64,000 nucleotides of DNA from Apoda limacodes (taxonomy: Eukaryota > Arthropoda > Insecta > Lepidoptera > Limacodidae), in assembly GCA_946406115.1 (NCBI GenBank), contig OX291551.1, positions 12,648,001 to 12,712,000 of the forward strand. The letters run 5' to 3'. Under the pieces are notes generated by a model. That model searched no databases, was not told the origin of the DNA, and saw nothing but the letters and a program-made list of their open reading frames with translations. This document shows positions 34,201 to 41,794 of this stretch, in pieces; positions within the stretch are counted from its first letter, which is position 1; each line of letters starts with the position of its first letter. Both the position numbers and the translations under genes were made by a program.

Positions 34201-37200
34201 TTTAATTTTTTAATGTACTTAACTTTTTATTCTTTGTTAAACCTACAATTTTGTGAACTTATTTCCATACAAACAAAATAAGTTCATATGCTCATGTTTT
34301 TTTTATTAATATTGGAAATTAACTCATAATATTTGTAAACTAAAATTGAAAATACTATTTTGCTCTTATAACATTGTAATATAACAACTATTTCAGGCAA
34401 TGCTCTAATAAACGTGGGACCAACCAAAGAAGGAACAATAGCACTAATATTCCAAGAACGGCTATTGTCACTAGGGGCCTGGCTCGACATAAACGGTGAA
34501 GCTATTTACGAGAGCTCACCATGGAAATATCAAAATGATTCTTATAATTCAGACGTTTGGTACACCTGCAGAAAGGCAGAATACAACGCCTTACAGCCTA
34601 CAGCTATTCCTAAAGAGACTGAAAAAATTAATGCTATTTATGCTATATTTTTAAAATGGCCAGAAAATAATATTTTACAATTCAATGATTTAGTTCTGCA
34701 AAATTACGATATGGTGACATTATTAGGATATGAGGAAACTGAACTGAAGGTAAGTTAGAAGAAGGTGTTTTTGTGCAGATATATACGGTACGGCACTGTG
34801 GAGTATACCGACTCCCTCTATGGGAACTATAAAGCCTTTTCGGAGTGATATACAGTAGTGATCTTCAATTAAAAAGATTTTCCCCAAAAAAAATCATTAA
34901 TAGATCCAGATAGCTAGTCTATCCGCTCCTTGTCACCTTACTATACTTCTGGTTTAGACCAGACCTGCGAACTAAATCGCTGGACCTGCTGCATTCGGTT
35001 GTCCCCTTAGCAACTCAGCTATAAAGCCGCTGCAGAAAGTAGGCCCTTTTTTTACACTTAATATGTATAAACAGATATTGTTTATAACTTTAGATGTGTC
35101 GGTATCTATCATGGTAAAGCAGGCATGTCTTTCTCTTTTTCTCATGGTGAAGCAAGCATATATTTTTCTTTCTTTTTCAATTCAACTCTGCCTCATTGCC
35201 GTATTATGAAACAGGGAGACCAAATGTATCTCTATTCTTCTTCTTTTTACACATTCAACATATTTTTCCATACGCGCAGATTTGCCGTAGGACAATATCC
35301 AGTGTCCGTTTGTGTCATTGGTTCTTATTTATTCTACTTACATTTCACTTGGAGCGCAGCAACAAAAAAAAAATTAGGCCACCTTCCCGGTTTGTAGGTA
35401 GATATATAAAGTTGATTCAATTTGTTTGTACGGTATATCACACTTTTTTCACTAAGTCTCAATGCCATATCAAGTTACTTATTACCTTTCAAAAGCTATT
35501 ATGCAAAATGACGCATCGAGAAAAACAACAAGAATTATTGATCACTCTTTAATAATGGAACTAATATCTTTATTTGTTGAAATGACATTTATCAAAAAAT
35601 ATTGTTTGAACGTCGTTTTGACAAGAGTAAAATTTTACAAAAGATTTTTTCATAAATGAAATAAAATGGCAAGTTTAACCCTGGAGCAAAGGGCTGAAAT
35701 AATATTCTCTTCGAAGATGGACATAGTATTAGTGCTATATCACGAGAACTCAATATATCGCGATTCACTGTGAGGTTTTGGATTAGGCGTCACGGCGAAG
35801 AAGGGCAAATAACAGATCATAGAAATAATTCAGGACGACGACCGATACTAACCGCCGCGCAAATTACAGAAATCATTCGTCGTTACGAAAAGAATAGTTT
35901 CACACCAACTAGTTATTTTGCTGCTTTATATGGTGTGAGTGCTCGGACGATCCGACGAGCTTTGCACAATGTTGGACTACACTACAAACACCATGCTATT
36001 AAAGTGGAGCTGAAACCTCACCACAAAACAGCCCGGCTTAACTTTGCGCGACGACATCTCGATTTTGATTGGTCGAATACTATATTTACCGATGAAAAAA
36101 CTTTTAAATCAAGCCAAATCGGAAGATTAACTTTATGGCGCTACAATCGAACTCGGTATGATGAAAGTCATATTGTGCCTCAAAACGAGTCAGGTCGCAT
36201 TACAGTAAACTTATAGGGGTGGATGAGCCTTGACGGCGTCGGAGAACTGGCGTCGTTAGAGAATAGGGCTACGGCCATTAATTATGTGTCGCTTTTGGAA
36301 GTAGTGATGCTGCCTACTGTGCGCGTAGTGTATCCTGCAACGGAATTCCCACACATTAGGTACTTACGTTCAAGATAATGCACGGATACACACAGCCCAT
36401 GCTACTATGGCGTGGTTCAACCTGCACCGTGACATTTGTCCCATTCAATGGCCCGCTCGGTCGGCTGATTTAAACCCTATTGAAAATTTATGGGGCTTAT
36501 GGTTCAACACTGGGACTGTCAAAATGAAAGAAACCCTCAAGCTCTTAGATCACACTGTGCTCAAGTATGGGATGATATCAGAGGTACTGATCTATGCACG
36601 CGTCTTGTTGCATCTATGCGAGATAGACTACCTACGTGCCGTCATTACTGCAGAGGGAGGTTATACTAGATATTAAATAAAGAATTTCGAAGTGTCTATT
36701 TTATTATTTCTTCATATTCTTATTTAAAAAACTAAAATATTAGTTTTTTCAAAGAAGGTTTTCTATATATTAAAACTTGATAGTAGTCAGTCCATGTCCT
36801 AGAGCAGAGATGGCAAACCCATGGCAATTCGGGCACGCCAATCATTTATGTAATTTCTATTTTCACCTACCTCTAGTTTAGCTTCCATACTGCTTAGTAA
36901 CAAAGTACGAGCCTGCCCTAATGTGAGATTTTTAGCACCTAATTTGCAGCAGCAGAAATCACACTAACTTTTTTTTTAATTTGATTATAAATATTAAACA
37001 TTTCGATTGCTGTAAACATTTCGAGCTGCAAGTATCGAAATAGCTTTAAGTTAACAGCAATTCGTTTAATTTTTCTCCATTATTATTAAGTAACCCAGAT
37101 TTTTTGACGGCACGTCTTAGGTACAGTATTGTTTTTTTCATAGAAAATGGCACATTCATTAATAAAGATTCGCCATCCCTGTCCTAGAGCGATTGATTGT

Positions 37201-37572
37201 CATATTAGAAAAAAGATAATCTATGGTCAATCAAATTATTATGAAATAGACATTTAGAACTTGTGACTTAAATGTGTGCATGCAATTGTGATCCTTAAGG
37301 TGGTAAACATTTTCTGACCGCGACTATATATATTCATCTATGGTTTCTAGTTAAATAGGGAATTGAAATGATTGTAAGGTTTTTACCTTTTTATCTAGGT
37401 AAGTAACTTGCTTACCCTATACTAAGCATAGCTTTAAATATTTAACTAATATGTATTTGTGTACTATTTTCAGTGGGCAGTCGACGATCATAAAACATAC
37501 ATTAAACTTCCTGACAAAGCTACTGTCAAATCGAATTATGCATGGACTTTAAAAATAGTATCACAAGAATAA
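19210..37572 (+). CDS. Alpha-L-fucosidase-like paralogue, copy B (GH29), six exons
   Basis: Exons: 19210-19450, 21971-22109, 22853-23319, 26456-26596, 34397-34749, 37474-37572. They join without stop to 479 residues; splice phases are identical to copy A. A signal peptide is present. HWG, KHHEG, WADGDW (Asp227) and HKWE...SWGYRR are intact, but GSEW of copies A and C is GSKW here (Lys73, codon 19426-19428). The Pro of the [15 protein letters not shown] region is Leu (codon 34444-34446). In GH29 structures such as Thermotoga maritima fucosidase, the Glu of this EW pair contacts the sugar (recalled, not checked). Catalysis may therefore be weakened or lost, with the fold kept. The exon-3 donor GTAGAT is weak. 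Introns are 2520, 743, 3136, 7800 and 2724 bp, enlarged by transposons. AATAAA overlaps the stop. Confidence 0.9.
19755..20045 (+). mobile_element. LINE 3' end with poly(A) tail in intron 1 of copy B
   Basis: Encodes the C-terminal [20 protein letters not shown] segment of the CR1/Jockey-type LINE, then its 3' UTR. It ends in a run of about 14 A at 20033-20046. It is the best preserved of the tail fragments, and the clean A-tail indicates insertion by target-primed reverse transcription. Confidence 0.9.
20179..20351. mobile_element. Palindromic MITE, copy 1
   Basis: The arms TTATTGGGAACAGTCTCGAG and their inverted counterpart (CTTGATACTGTGCCCAATAA) enclose TGGAATTCCAGAG. The sequence is about 90% like the element at 20793-20968, with a degraded left terminus. 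Confidence 0.8.
20505..20700. other. Intron-1 island of copy B conserved with copy A
   Basis: The counterpart of 8360-8575. It keeps CACATCATTAGTAAGCGAGT, CAAACTTACCTCGCAG and TTTAAACTTAGTTTGTGTCT, and again reads GCGAG|GTAAGTTTGT on the minus strand (20579-20584). It lies between the two palindromic MITEs. Confidence 0.6.
20793..20968. mobile_element. Palindromic MITE, copy 2
   Basis: This 176-bp element begins GGATCAGGAACCTTATTGGG and ends with the exact reverse complement, CCCAATAAGGTTCCTGATCC. The inverted arms are about 60 bp or more. It could fold into a long hairpin in the pre-mRNA of copy B. It has no coding capacity and no clear target duplication. Confidence 0.85.
21000..21960. other. 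Intron 1 of copy B, 3' part
   Basis: A GC-richer patch at about 21035-21290 (GCTCGGGGTTCTTTTACTCT, GATCACCAAGGCGGCGGCAG) and another at 21360-21450 look like pieces of an old insertion that I cannot name. The remainder is AT-rich, with no reading frame. Confidence 0.35.
23582..23965 (+). repeat. Family 2 repeat in intron 3 of copy B
   Basis: Starts AGGGTTCCGTACCTCAAAAG, then AGGATCACTTTTTTGTCCGT, AAGAACGCGTGAAGGCATCA, CGGCCCGTTAAAGCTGTAAA and AACCTATGGGGTACTTTCCG. It is the most complete copy in the window and the reference for the interrupted copy at 2645-3225. Confidence 0.8.
24010..24300 (-). pseudogene. LINE RT C-terminal fragment in intron 3 of copy B
   Basis: On the minus strand it encodes [20 protein letters not shown] and [20 protein letters not shown], ending FKKLVIKH. 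The RLWNNLP and FKK blocks are the usual C-terminus of Jockey/CR1-like ORF2 proteins. It differs from the LINE at 15795-17700. A RTE-like tail (TCGTATTCATAATATTAGTA) follows at about 24430-24560. Confidence 0.75.
24715..24998 (-). mobile_element. tRNA-derived SINE in intron 3 of copy B
   Basis: On the minus strand it reads GTGGTGGCCTAGGGGTCTCG (tRNA-like head), then TTTTTGGTGAAGGAAAACAT, CGAGAGATAACCTGCATTCG and GGGTATGCTGTGCCCAACAG. This order matches SINEs I know from Lepidoptera. The B box is degenerate. The minus-strand open frame across it is not a gene. Confidence 0.7.
25383..26265. repeat. Intron segment bounded by inverted family 1 ends
   Basis: It starts with CAAGTGCGAGTTAGACTCGC and ends with the inverted counterpart GTGCGCGAGTCCGACTAGCA followed by CGGCCGGTTTTTT. 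The enclosed 800 bp show no coding frame. It may be two separate family-1 fragments in opposite orientation or one larger element with such ends. Confidence 0.5.
27305..27885 (+). repeat. 104-bp minisatellite in the left TIR of the MULE
   Basis: CGTTT(C/T)G starts at 27409, 27513, 27617, 27721 and 27825, an exact 104-bp period, with a partial unit before. Each unit carries TATATCTCCGTAACT, ATCATAGACTAGTAGTTTC, TCATCAAGATCTTCGTTT and TGACAGCTGTCA, a perfect 12-bp palindrome in most units. Sequence differs by up to about 10% between units. Confidence 0.9.
28535..29300 (+). repeat. Two RTE-like 3'-end repeat fragments inside the MULE
   Basis: Segments at about 28600-28800 and 29110-29300 each carry ACACTTGCCGTTTTCAAG or ACACTTGACGTTTTCAAG, a CATGCCAAATTTTATCTTAA-type block and a TTTCGCATTTATAATATTAG tail. 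The same block occurs at 60600-60805. They are probably insertions into the MULE. The reading frames at 28597-28791 and 28851-29060 belong to them and are not genes. Confidence 0.55.
29375..29515 (-). mobile_element. LINE 3'-end fragment inside the MULE
   Basis: A minus-strand copy of the CR1/Jockey-like tail: CAAACAAGCATAAGGTCCAC, TTGACCCTTAAAAACCTAAT and TTGAAGAACCCCATACT. It lies immediately upstream of the MULE transposase remnant, so it may have removed or displaced its 5' end. Confidence 0.75.
29549..30728 (+). pseudogene. MULE transposase, broken (+ strand copy)
   Basis: The frame open over 29549-30466 continues, after a frameshift between about 30432 and 30466, to 30728. The MULE DDE domain is clear: IFADATFRS (first Asp, codon 29972-29974), [22 protein letters not shown], then HCDYE (second Asp, 30173-30175), NEVFP and [12 protein letters not shown]. 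After the shift, [10 protein letters not shown] supplies the catalytic Glu (30513-30515). This domain moves DNA by cut and paste. The N-terminal DNA-binding part is not visible: upstream is a LINE fragment. The C-terminus stops soon after HALDKLR. About 390 residues survive. Confidence 0.85.
31130..31920 (-). pseudogene. Second MULE transposase relic, convergent to the first
   Basis: On the minus strand, broken frames read [20 protein letters not shown] (about 31905-31840), then IHGEFGS. A decayed stretch keeps VVG(C/Y)...HWT-like text and [10 protein letters not shown] (about 31580-31540), matching [10 protein letters not shown] of the + strand copy. KHRTNNV followed by a stop and ESWHSK lies at about 31362-31325, matching [12 protein letters not shown]. 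Several stops and shifts show it is older or less constrained than the + strand copy. The two copies face each other tail to tail within one pair of TIRs. Confidence 0.75.
31966..32330 (+). repeat. Family 1 repeat (long form) inside the MULE
   Basis: AATCGGCCAAGTGCGAGTCG, GGACTCGCGCACGAAGGGTT and GTATGGGAGCCCCCCTTAAA, then the internal second copy of AAATCACGTTTGTTGTATGG, and TAGCGGCAACAGAAATACAT. A short AT-rich insertion (ATATTATAATATATAATAT) lies near 32232. Confidence 0.8.
32436..32790 (+). repeat. Diverged family 1 repeat inside the MULE
   Basis: GGCCCGTCTCGCACTTTGCT, ATTATTTGTTGTTATACTGT, TTTATGGGGACACACCTTAA and CCTGACAGACAGCATAGGCT, ending in ATGGGTATGAAACCCTAAAAA. It is closest to 9885-10378. 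Confidence 0.65.
32885..33615 (-). repeat. 104-bp minisatellite in the right TIR of the MULE
   Basis: The reverse complement of the left array. Unit boundaries at CGAAACGAAG or CAAAACGAAG recur at about 32905, 33009, 33113, 33216, 33320, 33424 and 33529, that is seven units against about five and a half on the left. TGACAGCTGTCA is kept in most units. The different copy number shows the two TIRs have changed independently. Confidence 0.9.
35100..35400. repeat. Unclassified dispersed repeat in intron 5 of copy B
   Basis: TTTCTCTTTTTCTCATGGTG, ACATTCAACATATTTTTCCA, CGCGCAGATTTGCCGTAGGA and GGAGCGCAGCAACAAAAAAA form a block that I recognise as recurrent in lepidopteran DNA. The superfamily is unknown, and the open frames across it are not genes. 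Confidence 0.45.
35666..36676 (+). pseudogene. Tc1/mariner-like transposase, broken, in intron 5 of copy B
   Basis: ATG 35666 begins [15 protein letters not shown] shift near 35710 leads to [20 protein letters not shown] (helix-turn-helix) and the frame holding [10 protein letters not shown] and [17 protein letters not shown] gives the first catalytic Asp (36091-36093). A TAG at 36214 and a second shift near 36360 break the frame. [10 protein letters not shown] gives the second Asp (36374-36376) and NPIENLWG the Glu (36482-36484). The spacing between these is 35 residues, not the 34 of classic Tc1. About 340 codons in all, a usual length. Terminal inverted repeats were not resolved. Confidence 0.85.
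36797..37189. mobile_element. hAT-type MITE with perfect 8-bp target duplication
   Basis: TCCTAGAG flanks the element at 36797-36804 and 37182-37189. The left end is CAGAGATGGCAAAC; the reverse complement of the right end is CAGGGATGGCGAAT. CAG...TGG-type ends and 8-bp duplications are characteristic of hAT transposons. The 377-bp element has no coding capacity and must have used a transposase in trans. It lies in intron 5 of copy B. Confidence 0.88.
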
Positions 37573-37578
37573 AATAAA
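37568..37578 (+). terminator. Overlapping polyadenylation signals of copy B
   Basis: AATAAAATAAA begins inside the last sense codon and contains the TAA stop at 37570-37572, giving two overlapping AATAAA hexamers. The 3' UTR would be very short, as in copy A. Confidence 0.6.
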
Positions 37579-37734
37579 TACGTAAAAACCTAATGCCGGT
37601 ATATTTTTTTTATTATTCCAATAGTATACGGGAGAGCAGTAAGTCTTTTGATTGCGTTGGCTTAGAAGTTTTACTTTTTTACACCTCTAAAGGACAGTAG
37701 ACCTGAGAATTTGATATCTAAGAATTCTCTTAAA

Positions 37735-38055
37735 TATCTCAATTTCTTCACTCGATTAACGATATTTGACGCTTCACATGGTGGCCCCTATGCTACATAA
37801 AAACAAAAAAAACCCTGACATGTTTGGATTTGATTTGAGTGGCTTACTAACTTATTTTTTATTACCTATAGGTGTTACGGTACATATTGTATACTCTTTA
37901 GCTAATTATCAAAGTTTTGTATTATTACTTTAAATGGAACTTCTTGCCAGCTCTTTTTGGCAGAAATTAACATTGTTTACATTGTAATGACGATTCAAAA
38001 GTGTTCTTAGAAACCTACTTGAATAAAGTTTTATTTGATTGATTGATTGATATAA
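37735..38055 (+). mobile_element. LINE 3' end with GATT tail
   Basis: TTCTTCACTCGATTAACGAT, CATATTGTATACTCTTTAGC, CTTGCCAGCTCTTTTTGGCA, TTCAAAAGTGTTCTTAGAAA and AATAAAGTTTTATTTGATTG, ending in GATTGATTGATTGAT. The same 3' end is present at 60935-61336 (+) and 62520-62790 (-). Microsatellite-tailed 3' ends of this kind belong to non-LTR retrotransposons. Confidence 0.75.
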
Positions 38056-38190
38056 ATTTTAGTTTGATACCTCCACGCGTTCCTGAGAAAAAGGGTCTCG
38101 ACAGATGGACGGACGGACAACAAAGTGATCCTATAAGGGTTCCGTTTTTCCCTTTTGAGGTACGGAACCCTAAAAACATGCAAATACAGG
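38056..38190 (-). repeat. Family 2 repeat fragment
   Basis: The reverse complement reads GGGTTCCGTACCTCAAAAGG, then a short block, AGGATCACTTTGTTGTCCGT, and TCAGGAACGCGTGGAGGTAT. It follows the GATT tail directly. Confidence 0.7.
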
Positions 38191-39040
38191 CGTTTTTCAA
38201 GTTGTATACAAGCAGTGTGCTTATTGTTAAGTATGCCAGTCATGGATTATCGGGGTTAAAACCCTAACTGTACATGATACAGGTAGATCGAATAGTAGAT
38301 CTAGGTGTTATCAAGGAAACTGTCAAACATTCTCACCATTGTTGTCGTTATGGATATAATTACGTAGGCCTGTAATTAAAACCATCCGAGATGTCTTCTG
38401 TCTGTTGATGTGAAACGTCTATAGCCGCAGGTAAACAGAATTGTTAGCGTGGCGATGTTTACTAGCCGCTGCCCGCAACCTCGTTTGCGTGAACGCTATA
38501 CTATAACATCACTTTTTATGAACGAAACCATAGCGCGATCTAATTCGACGCCAACGTTATCTAGTTAGCAAATAGGAAACATTTTTATATGGTGAAAAAT
38601 AACACATCTAAGTTATGACTTAACACGATTTTTTAACATAAAATAAATGGCTTTGTGTGTAGAATAATTAATTATTAAGAAGCAAGTCAAATATGCGTCG
38701 TTAGATTACACGTTGTTACAGAATGCGTTGAAGAAATAAAGGTTCACTGCTCGTTTTCCGTAGGTGATAGCGTGATAATATGTAGCCTATATGTTGACCC
38801 GACTTCTAAATAATATTCGTGCCAAATTTGAAGTAAATCCATGCAGTCCTTTTTGAGTTTATCTCGAACATACATACAGACAAACAGACAAAATTCTAAA
38901 AACTATATTTTTGGCTTCGGTATCGATTGTTGATCACACCCCAAGTATTCTTTTCAAAAAATATTCAATGTACAGTTTTGACTTTCCTACCATTTTATTA
39001 TATGTATAGATATGTAGAAAATTATCGTTTTTACGTTTAT
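38191..39040. repeat. Spacer with an RTE-like 3'-end fragment
   Basis: About 38455-38925 carries TTTACTAGCCGCTGCCCGCA, CGTGCCAAATTTGAAGTAAA, CATACATACAGACAAACAGA and AAAACTATATTTTTGGCTTC, a common insect RTE-like 3' phrase order. I see nothing coding in the remainder. Confidence 0.45.
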
Positions 39041-40010
39041 TAGGGGGAGGGGGGGCACATTGATGCACGGGGCACATTTATACAGTACCTATATTTAAAA
39101 ACTGAAAAACACTACGCAGTCTGGCACGTCACTAGAACGCTCAAGTACATGCGCAAGAATGACAGTTGTGACGCCGGTCGCCACTAGTTCGTCATTGGCC
39201 TTCAGCGGTCACAAACGTGTTTATGCTGCTGCCAACTAAAATTTCAGCCGATTTGTGATCGTGTCTCAGCACCGTCTTATTAGTTTTTTTTTTGTTTTAT
39301 GTTGCCAAAGGCAAGTAAATATATTTAAAAGTGTTTTTAAATATTTTTTAGAGTACAATATTAATAAATAATTTTAAAAATTATTTGTTTGTGGAAAAAG
39401 TCCATTGGGGCACTTTGATTCAGTAAGTTGCGGGGTACAATGATACGTATTATTGATAGGAGGTTTTATTACGTTATAATATATTTGCATTAACCATGTT
39501 CAAGTTTAATGTCTGATTACTGAGTAGTTAGGTATATAACTAATTTGATATTTAAGATAGTAATAAAGTCTAGTTAGATGATGACAATATTGTTTTCTTG
39601 TTTATTTTCTTTAAGAAACGTAAGAGACTGATTGTAAGTAATGTTTACACGCTTAATAAAGTATTTTATGATCTCAATTAATAATATGGTTTATTTGTTA
39701 ATTTTAAGTAATTAAACAATTTAGGTTACGGTATATATTGCAGTTTTAATGGATTTTAAATAAGCATCAAATTGCCCTACCCTTATGTATCAAAGTACCC
39801 CTCTGGTGGGGTACATTGATGCAAAAACGTTTTTTTATTAAAATCAGTATATCTCTATACCTAATTACTTTTAGCGGCTATTTCGTAACCAAAATGTAAA
39901 CTGACATATTGGCCAATGCACACGTCAAAATAAATATTCAAATATGATGCTTTTTGTCCATTAAAAAAGCGGTTGAATTTTTGTGCATCAATGTGCCCCC
40001 CCTCCCCCTA
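39041..40010. mobile_element. 970-bp element with GGGGCACATTGATGC repeats
   Basis: The ends are TAGGGGGAGGGGGGGCACAT plus TGATGCAC, and their near-exact reverse complement at 39983-40010. Related motifs recur inside: GGGGCACATTTATAC (39070), GGGGCACTTTGATTC (39409), GGGGTACAATGATAC (39433), the inverse GTATCAAAGTACCCC (39787) and GGGGTACATTGATGC (39818). No coding frame is seen. Flanks fit a TA or AT target duplication. The element family is not known to me. Confidence 0.75.
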
Positions 40011-40468
40011 ATGAGCTAATTATTAACAAGATAAGTGTGTTATCTTTTCAATTTTATTAATTTTAGTGATAAACAATAACTACCTTTTATTTTTATTGAT
40101 ATCAGCATCACCATTCTCTGTATTTGGTAATCCAGCTATTACGCATGTCGGCCTATAAATAAAATATGGCTTGCCTACTTTCAGTCAATAATTAACAAAG
40201 TGAGAACACAATAGTTTTTTAGTAGATAATACTAATTCAACGAATATAATAATATTCAAAACGAAACTATTTAAGTCTGTTATCAAAACATATGAGCAGG
40301 GGAAGTCACTGGTAAACCTAGTTAGTGTGTTTAAAGTTTCTAACTCTATACCATCGCGCTCGCTCATAAAATGAACATATATACATATAGCAGCGGCCCT
40401 AGCGAACTCGTTTTCTGAAAATTTTTCCTCATAGAACTGTTATCGAACACGCGAACGCGATAAAAGAG
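40011..40468. other. Spacer, no gene seen
   Basis: AT-rich sequence between two mobile elements. The minus-strand frame at 40185-40367 resembles nothing known. Confidence 0.4.
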
Positions 40469-40653
40469 TTAATGGCGCCCTTAAAACTGACAGCTAATCA
40501 ATGCCGCCATAAGACATTCTCAATTTTCTTTTCGTAGAAAGCAAAATTCTAAAATCCAAATGTTGGAAATATAAAACTAGTCATAGGCTATTTTTATATT
40601 GAGAATTTAGAATATCTAATGGTGGCCCTAGTTAGCTGCTATATACCCCTTAA
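40469..40653. mobile_element. TTAA MITE, second member
   Basis: The same family as 2712-2965: TTCTTTTCGTAGAAAGCAAA, AATTCTAAAATCCAAATGTT and TAGTTAGCTGCTATATACCC. It is flanked by TTAA at 40469-40472 and 40650-40653, with a central deletion relative to the other copy. Confidence 0.75.
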
Positions 40654-41215
40654 AAGCTCGTATCAGGCACTCTAGTCACGTCAGATTAAGTATTGATCAC
40701 CTTATACATTACGCTGAAACACATCTGGGTAGAATTTTAGCGTACAAATAAACAGTGCAAAATATATTAACAGCTGAAAAAAGAAGAATCTCGATTTCAT
40801 GCGGATGTTTTTCGTATTTTATATATCTAGGCACAACGTTTTAATAATAGCGCGTTGATTAATCGGCTTTCGTTATATCTATGGCCTATGGGCAACCCTT
40901 TTAATACCACTTATACATCCATCTGTTTTAAACTGCTTGACTTAGAAACTTGTAATCCAAACCATAATATGTAGGTAAATGGTCTATAGTGGGAAACTCT
41001 CAATAAAAACTTCGTCGGATAAAATAAAGCACAAATAGAGAAATATAAATGACCATAAAACCACCGTGCCTTGTCTGACACACGTAACCAATGCATGTAA
41101 CTACGAAACTCTGAATTACGCGTGTTTCTTAAGGTGTCCAACTAATGTATTTAATATTTTATGCATAAAGAATAATAGTAATAACGGTAACAATTGAGAT
41201 TACAAGACCTAGATT
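40654..41215. other. Spacer upstream of copy C, no gene seen
   Basis: No coding region or recognisable repeat was found. Confidence 0.4.
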
Positions 41216-41662
41216 AAAAAAATCGGACTCGCGCACGAAGGGGTTCCGTACCATTATCTATAAAAACGGCAAAAAAATCACGTTTGTTGTATGGGAGCCC
41301 CCCTTAAGTATTTGTTGTTTTTTAATTTATTGATTTATTTTTAAAGTGAATATATAACTTAATGTTCTGTAAATATTTCAAGCGTCTACCTAGTGCCGTT
41401 ATCAATATCGAGCTAAATCGAACAAAAAAATCACGTTATGTATGGAACACCCTTAAATATTTATTTTATTCTGTTTTTAGTTTTAGTTGTTACAGCGGCA
41501 ACAGAAATACATCATCTGTGAAAACTTCAACTGTTTAACTATCACGGTTCATGAGATACAGCCTGGTGACAGACGGACTGATGGACGGACGGACAGCCGG
41601 ACAGCGCAGTCTTAGTAATATGGTCCCGTTTTTTACCCTTTGGGTATGGAACCCTAAAAACC
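41216..41662 (+). repeat. Family 1 repeat (long form) next to the copy C promoter
   Basis: AATCGGACTCGCGCACGAAG at the start. It contains the duplicated internal AAATCACGTT block, AGCGGCAACAGAAATACATC, CACGGTTCATGAGATACAGC and GACAGACGGACTGATGGACG. It ends GGGTATGGAACCCTAAAAA, only about 130 bp before the start codon of copy C. Confidence 0.85.
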
Positions 41663-41794
41663 GTCACTAAATAAGCATCTCATTTACGACATGAACGGAA
41701 CACATAGTACCACACTTGTCCATCATTTGGCTTAACGCACCGAAACAGTTCGCTACGTTCATTTTGATCCTGTTTTATTACTATAAACAAAATT
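41663..41794 (+). promoter_or_regulatory. Presumed promoter and 5' UTR of copy C
   Basis: The 132 bp between the family-1 repeat and ATG 41795 show no similarity to the shared A/B flank. GAAACAGTTCGCTACG near 41743 contains a CAGTT that could be an initiator. If transcription starts here, upstream control must lie within or beyond the repeat. Confidence 0.35.

Noticed and set aside
34284..34490. Minus-strand frame over exon 5 of copy B
   Set aside because: Shadow of the fucosidase exon; no domain of its own.
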